Shown: piece by piece, positions 24,431 to 33,486 of the stretch
Layout of the letters: each line of letters begins with the position of its first letter
How positions within the stretch are numbered: position 1 is the first letter of the stretch
Source: Vulcanimicrobiota bacterium
Lineage (GTDB): Bacteria; Vulcanimicrobiota; Xenobia; Xenobiales; JADMJV01
DNA: 64,000 nt
NCBI GenBank assembly: GCA_017307785.1
Contig: JAFKGI010000016.1
Coordinates: forward strand, 62,001-126,000
Direction of reading: 5' to 3'
Position numbers and translations under genes: made by a program
Notes under the pieces: generated by a model
Told to the model about the DNA's origin: nothing
The model's database searches: none
What the model saw: the letters and a program-made list of their open reading frames with translations, nothing else

Positions 24431-26416
24431 ATGGAACTGAACAATCTTCTCCAATCCATGGCTTCCGAGGGCACCGTCGAATCCTCCGGCGTCTTCACTC
24501 TCGACTTCGAATTCGCCGAGCGAAAGTTGGATGACTACCGATTGCCCGATCCGGCTCTCTTCATCCTCAATCTGGTGGCCGCGGCCGTCTTGTGCGAAGC
24601 CCACGAATTCGTGGTGGAAACGGAACGGGCCGAGACTCGCGTCTTCTTCAACGGCCTTCTGCCAGAGCCGGAACGGTTGGGAGAATTGTTCAACTTCATT
24701 CTCAAGGCCGGGCCTCACCCGGCCCTGCGCGAACTGGCGCTGGCCTTGCACGGAGCCCGCAGCTTGCCCAACGACCCGCGCATCCGCCTCGAGGTCGGCA
24801 CCAAAGCGGGCGGCTGGCAAGGGCAGGTTCAGGGCGCTCGCTTGGAAGTTCAGCCGGTCGCCCTCGAACGACTGGGCGTCAAGGTGACCGTCCAACACAC
24901 CGCCGCTTCTCCCTGGCAGCGGCTTTTGGGGATGGGCCAGTCCAGTTCCGGACAGAAGATTCTCGAGCAGCTCTTTCACTTCTGCCGCTATGCGCCGCTC
25001 GACCTCAAAGTCAACGGCCAACCCAAGGGCAGCTACGTGCCGATGGGCCTGCACCAGGATCAGGGGCCGTTCGCCCGTCTCTATGCCCAGGGCACCCAGA
25101 ATCTGCGCATCAGTCGCCCGGGAACGCGGCGCAACGACGTTTACTTCGCCCCCAACCGGAGTTCGGCGGTGGCCAGCTCCCTTCTGGTGGGGCTGGCCAC
25201 CCCGCAGGTGGCGGAGCGGGAGGGGCTGCTTTTCATCTCTCGCGGGGTGGCCTTCCGCCGTCCCTCCTCGCTGCTGGGCAATGAACTGGCCTGCGCGGTG
25301 GTCAGTGCCGATCACCTGGAGAAGAACCTCTCGCAGACCGACGTCATCGAGAACGACGATTTCCACGCTCTGGTGGCCGAAGCTCGCCGCCTGGTGGAGG
25401 TGCTGGTGGAAGAAGTCTGCTCCAATCCGCCGCTCTGGAAACAAGACCAGGCCAGAGCCCTGCAGACCCTGCTGGAAAGCCGCTATCCGGCCGAACCACG
25501 ACCGCCGGCGGTGGAGCTGTTCTTTCGACTGCAGCAAATGAACCATTCTTTCGTGACCCCGGAAAGCACCGAAGAGCAGATCAACTTCTACCTGAGCTTG
25601 AGTTCCGACGAGCAGAAAGCGGCCTCCCACTTCCGCAGCCAGATGTTGGGACTGCTCAAGACCCGCATCCTGCAGTGCCTGGAGCACAAACGCTGGGCCG
25701 CGGCCGACCGCTACCTGGGCCTGGCCGAGCGGCTGGGTCAGGCCCCGCGGGTGGATTTCCGCATGCTGCTCTGCTTTTTTGCCGAGGATCTGGACTCCGC
25801 ACGCCGCCTCGACGAAGGTTGCGCCGAGCCTCCCTCCCCCGCCCGGCTGCTGTTGCGCTACATCTGGGGCTGGTCGGCCTCGCCACCCACCCAGTCGGCG
25901 CTGAGCCGGTTCTTCGAGATGGAACGCGCCATCCAGAAGGGTCAGATCGGCGCCGCCGTGGAAACGGCCGGCTCGCTGGAGGAGGCCACCCTGACGCCGT
26001 TTCTGGGGCTGTGGCTGGGCTGGTTCGCGCTGCATCGCCGCGACTATCGGGCGGCCGAGGGGTTCTGGTTCCAGGCGTTGTCCAAGGTCAGCCCCGCAAT
26101 GTACAAACTTTGGTATGGCCGAATGTGGGCCCAACTGGCGGGCAAGATACCGTTGACCGCCCAGATTCGCTGGCAGGCCCGCCAGGGTATCCGCCAGTAT
26201 CTGAAAAGCCGCAAAGAGAACGATCGCTTCGAGCACAACGAGGACTCAGGGCTGTTTGACTGGGCCCAGACGGTTTGGCGGCTGCGCGCCGACGGCGACC
26301 CGGCGGCCACCACCGTCTTTTTGCGCTCTTACCTGCGCTATCTGTTGATCCCGGAGAAGTTGGCCCTGGAGCCGTTCTCTTCTCCCGAACTGCCGGTCGC
26401 GCTGCCAACCAGCTAG
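24431..26416 (+). CDS. Large hypothetical protein, possibly a degenerate GHKL-type domain plus helical repeats
   Basis: The 661-residue protein has no signal peptide. Residues 30-220 show a layout reminiscent of HSP90/GHKL ATPases: a helix ILNLVAAAVLCEAHEFVVE in the N-box position, then VFFNG where DNG would stand, and a later PLDLKVNGQP strand. The key Asn and Gly residues are not conserved, so this is weak. The C-terminal half (about 390-620) is all helical and resembles TPR repeats (AAADRYLGLAERLGQAP, FALHRRDYRAAEGFWFQALS). It ends 10 bp before the next gene. Confidence 0.45.
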   Translation: MELNNLLQSMASEGTVESSGVFTLDFEFAERKLDDYRLPDPALFILNLVAAAVLCEAHEFVVETERAETRVFFNGLLPEPERLGELFNFILKAGPHPALRELALALHGARSLPNDPRIRLEVGTKAGGWQGQVQGARLEVQPVALERLGVKVTVQHTAASPWQRLLGMGQSSSGQKILEQLFHFCRYAPLDLKVNGQPKGSYVPMGLHQDQGPFARLYAQGTQNLRISRPGTRRNDVYFAPNRSSAVASSLLVGLATPQVAEREGLLFISRGVAFRRPSSLLGNELACAVVSADHLEKNLSQTDVIENDDFHALVAEARRLVEVLVEEVCSNPPLWKQDQARALQTLLESRYPAEPRPPAVELFFRLQQMNHSFVTPESTEEQINFYLSLSSDEQKAASHFRSQMLGLLKTRILQCLEHKRWAAADRYLGLAERLGQAPRVDFRMLLCFFAEDLDSARRLDEGCAEPPSPARLLLRYIWGWSASPPTQSALSRFFEMERAIQKGQIGAAVETAGSLEEATLTPFLGLWLGWFALHRRDYRAAEGFWFQALSKVSPAMYKLWYGRMWAQLAGKIPLTAQIRWQARQGIRQYLKSRKENDRFEHNEDSGLFDWAQTVWRLRADGDPAATTVFLRSYLRYLLIPEKLALEPFSSPELPVALPTS

Positions 26417-26426
26417 AAGGGAGCTC

Positions 26427-27488
26427 ATGGCCGGGCGCAAAGTCGTCAGGATGAGCAACTTGCCTACTTTTGGAGTCTGGTACGACTTCCGCCAGTCCCT
26501 GCCTTTTGACATCCCCTATCGCCAGTTCTACCGAGAGGTGCTGGACGAAGTGGTCCACGCCGAGCAGTTGGGCTTCACTCATTGCTGGACTTCCGAGCAC
26601 CACTTTGTGGACGATGGCTATCAGCCGTCCCAACTGGTGGCACTGGCCGCCATCGCCGGTCGCACCCAGAAAATGCAACTGGGCACCAATGTGCTGCTGT
26701 TGCCGCTTTATCATCCGCTGCGGGTGGCGGAGGACGCGGCCGTGCTCGACCTGGTTTCGGGCGGACGCTTCACGCTGGGCGTGGGAGCCGGTTACGTGGA
26801 ATTCGAGTTCGAGGCGCTGGGGGTGAACCGCAAACAGCGGCCCTCGCTGATGGAAGAAGGCGTGAAAATCATTCGCCAGGCCTGGGACCGGGGCAACATC
26901 GGATTTCAGGGTGAGCGCTGGCAATTGCCGGAGCTGCCCTTCAGCCCGCAGCCGGAGCGCCACATTCCCATCCTCTTTGGGGCCAACGCGCCCTCCGCCT
27001 TGCGCCGGGCCGTGCGCCTGGGCGATGGCTTCGTGACCGGCAGCAGCGCCGCCGGACTCAAAGCCGTGCGCGAGCAGTATGCGGTTCTTCAAGACGAAAT
27101 GCAGGCCCAGGGGAAAACCCCCGAGACCTTCCCGTATACGTTCTCCACCTGGATGCATCTGGGGGATAGCTCGGAAGCCGCCTGGAACGAGGTCGCCGAA
27201 GGCGTCGCCTACCAGCTCAACCGCTATGCGGACTGGGGAACCGACCGAGATCAGCCACGCCCGAAGAAACTAACGGCCAAAGATCTGCAGCGCGAGAACT
27301 TCCCCTTCATCGGACATCCCGAGGAGGTGGCTCAGGCTATGGTGGACCTGCACAAAGACATCCCTTACGTGCACTTTTGCTACTGGGGTCGGACGCCCGG
27401 ACTGAACACCCGGCAGGTGCTCAAAAATCAGGAGCGGTTCCAATCGCAGGTCGTGCCGCCGGTGCAGAAAGCGCTAGCTCAGCAGTAG
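26427..27488 (+). CDS. LLM-class flavin-dependent oxidoreductase (luciferase-like)
   Basis: The 353-residue TIM-barrel protein has the bacterial-luciferase-family segments GFTHCWTSEHHFVDDGYQPS, MQLGTNVLLLPLYHPLRVAE, DLVSGGRFTLGVGAGY and IPILFGANAPSALRRAVRLG. Members use FMN or F420, and the substrate cannot be told. AAGGGAG lies 5 bases before the ATG. It overlaps the convergent small Cys-rich gene by 10 bp. Confidence 0.88.
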   Translation: MAGRKVVRMSNLPTFGVWYDFRQSLPFDIPYRQFYREVLDEVVHAEQLGFTHCWTSEHHFVDDGYQPSQLVALAAIAGRTQKMQLGTNVLLLPLYHPLRVAEDAAVLDLVSGGRFTLGVGAGYVEFEFEALGVNRKQRPSLMEEGVKIIRQAWDRGNIGFQGERWQLPELPFSPQPERHIPILFGANAPSALRRAVRLGDGFVTGSSAAGLKAVREQYAVLQDEMQAQGKTPETFPYTFSTWMHLGDSSEAAWNEVAEGVAYQLNRYADWGTDRDQPRPKKLTAKDLQRENFPFIGHPEEVAQAMVDLHKDIPYVHFCYWGRTPGLNTRQVLKNQERFQSQVVPPVQKALAQQ

Positions 27489-27715
27489 AGCTTTTGCCAG
27501 ATCAGGTCGGCGATTTCGGACTCGAAACCACGCGACACTTTCTGCAACCAGCGCATCCGCCCGATAGGCTTGGCACAGCAGGCGCAACACGGCTCGCGAA
27601 AGAAATCGACGTGCAGGTTGCCTTCGTTGATAGAAAACTGGCAGCATTCGTGGATTTTGGCCAGGCGAACTATGGCGTTTGCCCAGCGGACAGGATCGCA
27701 ACCGGAGTTTGGCAT
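27479..27715 (-). CDS. Small Cys-rich protein, 78 residues
   Basis: The product contains seven cysteines (SGCDPV, HECCQF, EPCCACCAKP, KLYC), with a CCxCC group that could bind metal or an Fe-S cluster. GGAGG lies 6 bases before the ATG at 27715. A longer in-frame extension to 27859 exists but is Arg-rich and lacks a ribosome site. No family was recognised. Confidence 0.6.
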   Translation of the reverse strand: MPNSGCDPVRWANAIVRLAKIHECCQFSINEGNLHVDFFREPCCACCAKPIGRMRWLQKVSRGFESEIADLIWQKLYC

Positions 27716-27843
27716 TGGGCCTCCAGGGGCGGGAGATCTAGAGCGGATAAGCTCAACAACAGCGCCACCACCGAAAAAATGAGAGTGAGAGCGGAGCGCG
27801 CCTCGGCGACGTCTTCGCTTTGCTCGCGGGACAACTTCATCAT
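27670..27843 (-). CDS. Possible small single-pass membrane protein, 57 residues
   Basis: The frame starts at ATG 27843 (MMKLSREQSEDVAEARSALT) and has one hydrophobic helix (LIFSVVALLLSLSAL). It overlaps the Cys-rich gene by 46 bp in another frame, which is unusual, and only a weak AAAGG site lies upstream. The predicted helix and the fit of the next gene's ribosome site within it make it plausible but unproven. Confidence 0.35.
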   Translation of the reverse strand: MMKLSREQSEDVAEARSALTLIFSVVALLLSLSALDLPPLEAQCQTPVAILSAGQTP

Positions 27844-27958
27844 CAGGCAAGCCTTTCAAACCAGACGAGTCTTCTGTCCCGCCTGAACAATGCCGCTCTT
27901 GCCCGCTCGCCCAGGGTTTTCCTGCCTGCCTGGAAATATTTTTAGGCGCTCCATAAAA

Positions 27959-28756
27959 TCATGCGGAAGCCCGAGCGGCCCGATAGGCGTGTACATCCTC
28001 GAAGATTTGGCGTCGCAGTTCGGCCACGGCCGCCTCGTGCTGGGCCGGAGGCATGGCGATTCGCACCGCCAGCTTGCTCTGATCCTGGAAGAACACCTCG
28101 GGCTCAAAGCCGGGACTGCGCAGACTGTTCTTGGCGCCGGCCTGCTGCAGCACCGTGGTCAGGGACGCCAGATCATCGCCGTCCTTGAGGTCCACCGGCA
28201 CGCTTCCGCGACGCTCACCGCGCATGGAGTAGTTGATGATCGTTCCATTGGTGATGCTGGAGTTGGGAATGATGATGGTCTCGTTCTCGCCACTGACCAG
28301 TCGGGTGGTGAAGATGCCGATTTCGTCAACCACTCCCTGCTTGCCCGCCACCTCAATGCGATCGCCCTTGGTGAAGGGCCGGAAAAACAAAATCATGGTG
28401 CCGGCGGCAAAGTTGGAAAGACTTCCCTGCAGCGCCAGTCCCACCGCCAGGCCGGCCGAAGCGAAGATGGCCAGCAGACTGGCCGTCTTGACGTCCAGCT
28501 TTTCCAGGGCGGCGATGATGGTGGCCGCCATCGCCGCGTAACGCACCAGCGAGCTCAGGAAGTCGCTGAGCGCCGCGTCTACTCGGGATTTAAGCAACAG
28601 TGTCCGGGTGAAGGAACCGAGACGAGCCGACAACCAGCGGCCCACCAGAAAGATCAGAACGGCATAGACGAGCTTGCCCAGAAGTTGCAGCAAGCCAGGA
28701 CCCCACAACAGTATCAATTGCCGGCTCGAGGCCGGCAGAGCATCAAAGAAATTCAT
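27959..28756 (-). CDS. Small-conductance mechanosensitive channel, MscS family
   Basis: The 265-residue inner-membrane protein has the short MscS layout: three membrane helices, the pore-lining Gly/Ala-rich TM3 (SAGLAVGLALQGSLSNFAAG), then the beta domain (FRPFTKGDRIEVAGKQGVV, IGIFTTRL, IIPNSSI) and the C-terminal alpha/beta domain. It opens to relieve turgor after hypo-osmotic shock. It is divergent from the pilin-like operon. Confidence 0.93.
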   Translation of the reverse strand: MNFFDALPASSRQLILLWGPGLLQLLGKLVYAVLIFLVGRWLSARLGSFTRTLLLKSRVDAALSDFLSSLVRYAAMAATIIAALEKLDVKTASLLAIFASAGLAVGLALQGSLSNFAAGTMILFFRPFTKGDRIEVAGKQGVVDEIGIFTTRLVSGENETIIIPNSSITNGTIINYSMRGERRGSVPVDLKDGDDLASLTTVLQQAGAKNSLRSPGFEPEVFFQDQSKLAVRIAMPPAQHEAAVAELRRQIFEDVHAYRAARASA

Positions 28757-28831
28757 AGGTTGGGCCAGACTATACGCGACAACACCAATGAGGAAGCGGC
28801 TTAGCTACCAGGAAGGCCGGACGGGTGGCCC

Positions 28832-28859
28832 TTGACAGAGGCTTGACAAACCTTTGACA
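28832..28859. promoter_or_regulatory. Three TTGACA hexamers at exact 11-bp spacing
   Basis: TTGACA occurs at 28832, 28843 and 28854, phased at one helical turn, 33-60 bp upstream of the pilin-like operon. Any one could be a -35 box, but three in phase look like a regulator site. No good -10 is positioned for the last copy. Confidence 0.5.
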
Positions 28860-28891
28860 GGGAACTTGCCGAATACGCCAAATTAGAGAAG

Positions 28892-29302
28892 GTGGGTCGT
28901 TCGCTGCGCGCTTTATCGGTGCTGGAGCTTGTCATCGCCTTGGGGATTCTGGCCGCTCTGCTGCTTTGCCTGACTGCTTTCTTTCTGGGAATCTGGAGAG
29001 CGACCAGCAAGCAGGACGACCTGACCGCCGGCACCGCCTTTGCCCAGATGCAAATGGATCGAGCCGTTCTCAACGGGACCTACGCCAACAGCGCCGCCAA
29101 CCTGAGCGGACAAGCCTACAGCCACGACAGCCACACTCAGACGCTTTTCACCTACAGTCTCACCTCCACCGAGGTTCCGCTACCACCGCCCTCCACCCAG
29201 AGCGCCTATTTCGTCGAGGTGACGGTCTCCTGGTGGGACGGGCGACGGTCCGGGGTGGGCAACCTCTCCACCCGCCTCTCGCGATTGGTAACCCCTCCAT
29301 GA
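28892..29302 (+). CDS. Type IV pilin-like minor pseudopilin
   Basis: The 136-residue product starts with GTG and has a prepilin-type N-terminus: a short basic leader, LSVLELVIALGIL with Glu at the +5-like position, and a long hydrophobic helix. The residue before the predicted cleavage is Ala rather than Gly, which is atypical. The C-terminal domain is small and beta-rich. It is the first of three genes coupled by ATGA overlaps and probably forms the PilV/GspI-type position of a pseudopilin tip complex. Confidence 0.7.
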   Translation: MGRSLRALSVLELVIALGILAALLLCLTAFFLGIWRATSKQDDLTAGTAFAQMQMDRAVLNGTYANSAANLSGQAYSHDSHTQTLFTYSLTSTEVPLPPPSTQSAYFVEVTVSWWDGRRSGVGNLSTRLSRLVTPP

Positions 29303-29943
29303 GACGCGGCTTCAGCTTACTGGAAGCGGTTATTTCTTGCTCGCTGCTGCTCGGTTGCGTGCTGGCCGCCTTCGGCCTGTTCGAGTTCGGCAGTGCCGTC
29401 TTTCGTCTGGGCAACCTGCGCAACGGCCTGCAGGCTCAGGCACGACGGGCGGCCCTGAGCCTGGAGGGCGATCTGCGCCGAGCCGACTATGGAATGATGA
29501 GCTTTGTTTCCCGCAGTCCCAACGGCCGCCATCGAGACGGCCTGTGCCTACCCACGCTGCGCTCCTGGTCCACCGCCGCCAGCTTTGACTCCACCAGTGG
29601 ACGCCCGCGTTGGGACGGTTACCTGGTGATCTACGCCACCGGCGACGGCCGCCTGATACGCCAGCTGGTGGCTCCGCCCGGTGCTCCTTACACGGGACCC
29701 TGGGTGGATTTCAGCGAGGCCACCAATCTGCGCGAGAATCCGGCCACCAATGCGGCCGGGGTGGCGCTCAGCACACTGGCCGACCAGGTTGAGGAATTTC
29801 GCATCGATCCGTCCGGATCCGGCGATTCCATCCGAGTCTTGATCCAATTTCGCGGCCTGGGGGGCCGGCGACCAGCGGGAGGACAGCAAATGGACGAAAG
29901 CCTACAGGTCGAATTTCAGATCCATCCGGAGAACACGCTATGA
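29299..29943 (+). CDS. Type IV pilin-like minor pseudopilin, PilW/GspJ position
   Basis: The 214-residue product begins MRRGFSLLEAVISCSLLLGC, a canonical prepilin peptidase site (G/FSLLE) followed by the hydrophobic N-helix. The later part (GLQAQARRAALSLEGDLRRA, then beta-rich sequence) is typical of the longer minor pilins PilW and GspJ. ATGA overlaps join it to both neighbours. Confidence 0.8.
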   Translation: MRRGFSLLEAVISCSLLLGCVLAAFGLFEFGSAVFRLGNLRNGLQAQARRAALSLEGDLRRADYGMMSFVSRSPNGRHRDGLCLPTLRSWSTAASFDSTSGRPRWDGYLVIYATGDGRLIRQLVAPPGAPYTGPWVDFSEATNLRENPATNAAGVALSTLADQVEEFRIDPSGSGDSIRVLIQFRGLGGRRPAGGQQMDESLQVEFQIHPENTL

Positions 29944-32084
29944 GGCACTTTCGGAAAGGTATCGCCCTGGTGCTCACCCTCTCCATGGCCACGCTGATGG
30001 CGCTGCTGTGCGGGGCCTTGCTGAACATCAACCGATCCAGTCTGAATCTCATGGCCACCTCGCGGGAACGGCAAAACGGCTATCAGGTGTGCCTGACCGG
30101 CCTGGACTACGTGCGCGGGCGTCTGGCCAGCGATGCCACCTATGGCACGGTGGCCTTCGCCCCGGCCACCACCATGCTGCTGCCGGGTAAGCTGGAGATC
30201 CGCGAAAAGCCGGACCGGATCGAGGGGGATGACCTGACCGCCGAGTCCCATTTCGAAGCCCGCGTGGTCAACAACCTGGCCGGCAACAGCGCCATGGAAT
30301 CGGTGGAGGCTTCCTGGCGGCGCCTCAACCTGCCCTCGCACAGCTGCCTGGTGGTGCTGCAAGGACGCTGTGGCCAGGCCCGGCGTCGCCTGGAGGTGGT
30401 TCTGCAACGAGGCCAGTCTTTTCGCGGGCCGCTCAACGCCAACGGCAGCCTGGCTCTGCGCCTCAACCCTTCCGCGCCCGACCTGGACAAAGTCCGCTTC
30501 CACTCCAACGAGCCCCTGCTGAACGCGGTGCGGGCGAACGGCGACCTGTTGCTGCCGCTGGGCAGCCAGATGGAATTTGGAGCGACCGAGGCGTCGGGTC
30601 GAATCAATGGACGGGACGACGTCAACGTGGGCGGCCAGCCGATCATGGACAGCCAGGGCCGCATGACCGGCGTCACCGGAGGCAGCTGGCTCAAGGACAA
30701 CGCCACCCTCAAAGAGACGACGGAGAACGAGAGTAAATCCCTGGTCGGCATCGGCCAGTCCCAGACGGTGCCGAAACTCTCGGCCGGAGACGTGAAGCGC
30801 GGCAGCGGCGGCACCCATTCTTTGCCCGGCGGCCTCTACGCTTTCAGCGACGCCAACACCGTGAGCTTTTTCTCCGACCCTCACGCGGATCCGGACACAG
30901 CCACTCCGACCCGAGTCTTTCACGGAGTGATTTACAACGGCGCCAGTGACAGCGGCACGCCCGACCAGGAAGCCGTCTACCTCAAGGATGGACGCTTCAT
31001 TCCCAGCGGGCGCGTGGAGGCCTCGGCCGACATGGTGGTGGGGTCGACCAGCGGAGTGCCGCCGCAGATGGCTCTGGGATACAGTCGGGAGGGCACCTTG
31101 GACGAAGCCGCTCCTGGAGCCAGCAGTCTGGAAGTGAAGGGCAATTTGACGGTGGCGGGAGATGTGGCCGGCAACGGGTCGCTGCTGACCACCGGCCACG
31201 GAGACCTGACCATCAACGGGCGCAGCGAGCTCTCGGCGGCCCCCGATCAGGCCACCACCCTGTTTGCGGAAGGGGCCATCAAGCTTGAGCCGGTTCCGGC
31301 CTCGGCCAATTCGGCCCCGGACGCGTTTCTGCCCATCGATTTCCGAGTGTTGCGCCAGGTGGATGTCGACTACGAGCCCTTTACCCATCTGCATGAGTGG
31401 GGTCTCACCACTCCGTCCAAGCGTCGCGAATACGTGGGCTCAAGCGACTCCAGCCTGTCCTCTTCGATTCGCGACAGCAGCCTGCCCAACTACACGAGTA
31501 CGATTGCCTCCCAGATTCCCGGTTGGCCCAGCACCACTCCGGGGGGCCACCCGCTGCCGTCGGCCGCCTCCAACTACATTTCGGACCTGTTGTCTTCCAC
31601 GCATACGAGTTCTCCGCCCTACAACGACACCACCGGGATGTCGATTGGCAGGCATCTGCGCCTGCGGGAATACATCAAGAGCGTCGACGCCGGACATCCG
31701 GACGCCAACTGGCTGAACCTCCACGAAAAGAACGATGAAGTGACCGACCGGCTGGTCAATCTCTACACCATGCTCGATCGCGATGCCAAACACCACGGAT
31801 TCACCGACATGAAGGACTGGTGGAACTCACCTCAGGCCTTTGCTCTCTACGGCGGCCAGAACTGGCGAGACATCAAGTTACGGGGTCTGGTTTACGCGGG
31901 TGATTTCTTTCACGCGGTGGGCAATCATCGCTTTACGGTGGAAGGCGCCATCGCGGCCGCCACCGGCAGTCTGACCATTCGCAATATCTCGGCCGCCGAT
32001 TTCACCTTCAATTCTGACCAGCTGAAAAGCCTGATCCCCGACAACAGCGGGCGCTTTCGCTCAGTGCTCTGGCTGCTCGACTGA
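29940..32084 (+). CDS. Large PilX/GspK-like protein
   Basis: The 714-residue protein begins MRHFRKGIALVLTLSMATLM, a prepilin-like helix without Glu5, as in GspK and PilX. A long ectodomain follows, with a repetitive beta section (GNLTVAGDVAGNGSLLTTG, HGDLTINGRSELS) at about 395-430 that resembles polymer-forming or PilX-associated folds. It ends in a Ser/Asp-rich helical region. It is the last gene of the operon and overlaps the convergent nucleotidyltransferase-like gene by 24 bp. No pilus motor or secretin gene is in the window. Confidence 0.65.
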   Translation: MRHFRKGIALVLTLSMATLMALLCGALLNINRSSLNLMATSRERQNGYQVCLTGLDYVRGRLASDATYGTVAFAPATTMLLPGKLEIREKPDRIEGDDLTAESHFEARVVNNLAGNSAMESVEASWRRLNLPSHSCLVVLQGRCGQARRRLEVVLQRGQSFRGPLNANGSLALRLNPSAPDLDKVRFHSNEPLLNAVRANGDLLLPLGSQMEFGATEASGRINGRDDVNVGGQPIMDSQGRMTGVTGGSWLKDNATLKETTENESKSLVGIGQSQTVPKLSAGDVKRGSGGTHSLPGGLYAFSDANTVSFFSDPHADPDTATPTRVFHGVIYNGASDSGTPDQEAVYLKDGRFIPSGRVEASADMVVGSTSGVPPQMALGYSREGTLDEAAPGASSLEVKGNLTVAGDVAGNGSLLTTGHGDLTINGRSELSAAPDQATTLFAEGAIKLEPVPASANSAPDAFLPIDFRVLRQVDVDYEPFTHLHEWGLTTPSKRREYVGSSDSSLSSSIRDSSLPNYTSTIASQIPGWPSTTPGGHPLPSAASNYISDLLSSTHTSSPPYNDTTGMSIGRHLRLREYIKSVDAGHPDANWLNLHEKNDEVTDRLVNLYTMLDRDAKHHGFTDMKDWWNSPQAFALYGGQNWRDIKLRGLVYAGDFFHAVGNHRFTVEGAIAAATGSLTIRNISAADFTFNSDQLKSLIPDNSGRFRSVLWLLD

Positions 32085-32942
32085 AGGCTCATCGAGAGCT
32101 TCCACCAGTCGCAGGCCGCGCTGCTCCTCCGGCCAGATCCCGCCGGCCACGAAGACGCGGGCCAGGTAGTCCCGATATCTACCGGGGGGATACTCATCGT
32201 ACAATTGCACGGCCCGGTGGGCGTCGATCAAACCCATGTGCAGAGCAAATTCTTCCAGGCAGGCGGCCTTGGTCTCCGTCATCTCTTCCCAGGCGGCCGC
32301 CTGGTGAGCGATTTGCCAAAGCGAGTCGAGGTTCCGAAGGTCACACCAGCTGACTTCTCCTCCCCAACGCACCACTTCCAGCCGTTCCTGACCCGCGTAG
32401 TGGCGATTGAGGATCTCCAGATCCAGACTCAGCGAGCCCGTGCCTTTGAAGTTGCGGGAGACCTCGACTACGGAGGGGTGATAGAAACCCAGGTCGGGCA
32501 CGCGCCAGGGTTGTCCGTCAAGCTCCAGCCAGCTGTAATCTTCGTAGCCAGGCATACGCTTGGCCACGATCGTGGCGGCGCCCGGCATTTGTTCCGCCAC
32601 GCTCAGACCGTCTCCCCAAAAGAAGTTGTGAGCGGCCATGAGGCAAAGGCTTTCCCCCTGAATCCACTCTTCGTGTTTTTGCAGCAGGGAGAACAGGTCG
32701 AATTTCTTGGCCGGGCTGACATAAGAGAGGGACAACCCGTAGTCGGAACCGTCGCCCAAAACCCGCTTCAGCTTGGGCGCCGGACCGAGCACCAGAATCT
32801 GGCGAATTCCCCAGCTCATCAAGTTTGCAATGGGATATTGCAGGGCCGGCTGGTCATAGAGAGGCAACTCCAGCAGGCCGAGGGGCGGCATGCGCCGGTC
32901 GCTCTGTTCAGGCTCGTCGTTGGCGAAGAGAATGGCTTTCAC
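32061..32942 (-). CDS. Nucleotidyltransferase-like protein (sugar-phosphate type)
   Basis: The 293-residue product starts at GTG 32942 (KAILFANDEPEQSDRRMPPL), a variant of the KAIILAGGxGTRL opening of NDP-sugar pyrophosphorylases. It continues with LPLYDQPALQYPIANLMSWG, which matches the KPLxxxPIIxYxLE region. The Gly-rich GGxGTR signature is missing, so activity is doubtful. The C-terminal third resembles left-handed-helix-less RmlA relatives only loosely. It overlaps the DUF4385 gene by 35 bp. Confidence 0.6.
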   Translation of the reverse strand: MKAILFANDEPEQSDRRMPPLGLLELPLYDQPALQYPIANLMSWGIRQILVLGPAPKLKRVLGDGSDYGLSLSYVSPAKKFDLFSLLQKHEEWIQGESLCLMAAHNFFWGDGLSVAEQMPGAATIVAKRMPGYEDYSWLELDGQPWRVPDLGFYHPSVVEVSRNFKGTGSLSLDLEILNRHYAGQERLEVVRWGGEVSWCDLRNLDSLWQIAHQAAAWEEMTETKAACLEEFALHMGLIDAHRAVQLYDEYPPGRYRDYLARVFVAGGIWPEEQRGLRLVEALDEPSVEQPEH

Positions 32943-33486
32943 TGCGGGCGCGCTTCGGCGACGCGGCCTGGCTTTCCCTTGAAGCCGGCGAGACGGCCTG
33001 ATGCAGGGCCTGCTGGTAGACGGGGTCGTTTTTAGCGAGCAGCAGTTTCTCTCGGAAGATCTCGGCACAGCGGGCTTTCACCGGGTCGGGGTCGAGAGGA
33101 AGCTGGCTGCGCCCATGGGCTCCGCTGCGTCCTTTCTGGTCGTCGGGCACGGGGCCCCGGTATTTTTTGCCGCTGCGATGGTTGGCGTAACGCCGCGAGC
33201 GGGTCACTCCCATCTGCAAGAATTTGCGGGCCATGTCCATGCCGGGAAAGTCACCGGCCTCGCGGTATTCCTCGAACAACCGATAAATGCGAGCGGCCGA
33301 TTCCTCGGCCGCCTCCTCGGTGGCAAAGCGCCAATGAGGCAAAATCTCTGATTTATAAGGCTGCACCAGCAACACGCCCTGTTCGCCGACGCCCACCTGG
33401 TAGAGCTCCGGGTGGGCGCGAAAATCTAGCCTGGCGTAGTCGCGCTTGTAGTCGAACTTTTCTCTGGCCGTGACAGCTCTTGTCAT
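32908..33486 (-). CDS. DUF4385 family protein
   Basis: The 192-residue product matches the DUF4385 pattern closely: FDYKRDYARLDFRAHPELYQ, VGVGEQGVLLVQPYKSEILP, HWRFATEEAAEESAARIY and GMDMARKFLQMGVTRSRRYA. The family has no known function. It is cytoplasmic and Arg/Lys-rich. The ATG overlaps the TetR gene stop (ATGA). The C-terminal tail is Ser/Arg-rich and overlaps the next gene. Confidence 0.85.
   Translation of the reverse strand: MTRAVTAREKFDYKRDYARLDFRAHPELYQVGVGEQGVLLVQPYKSEILPHWRFATEEAAEESAARIYRLFEEYREAGDFPGMDMARKFLQMGVTRSRRYANHRSGKKYRGPVPDDQKGRSGAHGRSQLPLDPDPVKARCAEIFREKLLLAKNDPVYQQALHQAVSPASRESQAASPKRARSESHSLRQRRA

Noticed and set aside
27716..27859. N-terminal extension of the Cys-rich 78-residue protein.
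   Set aside because: Arg-rich, no ribosome site, while the ATG at 27715 has GGAGG at 6 bases.
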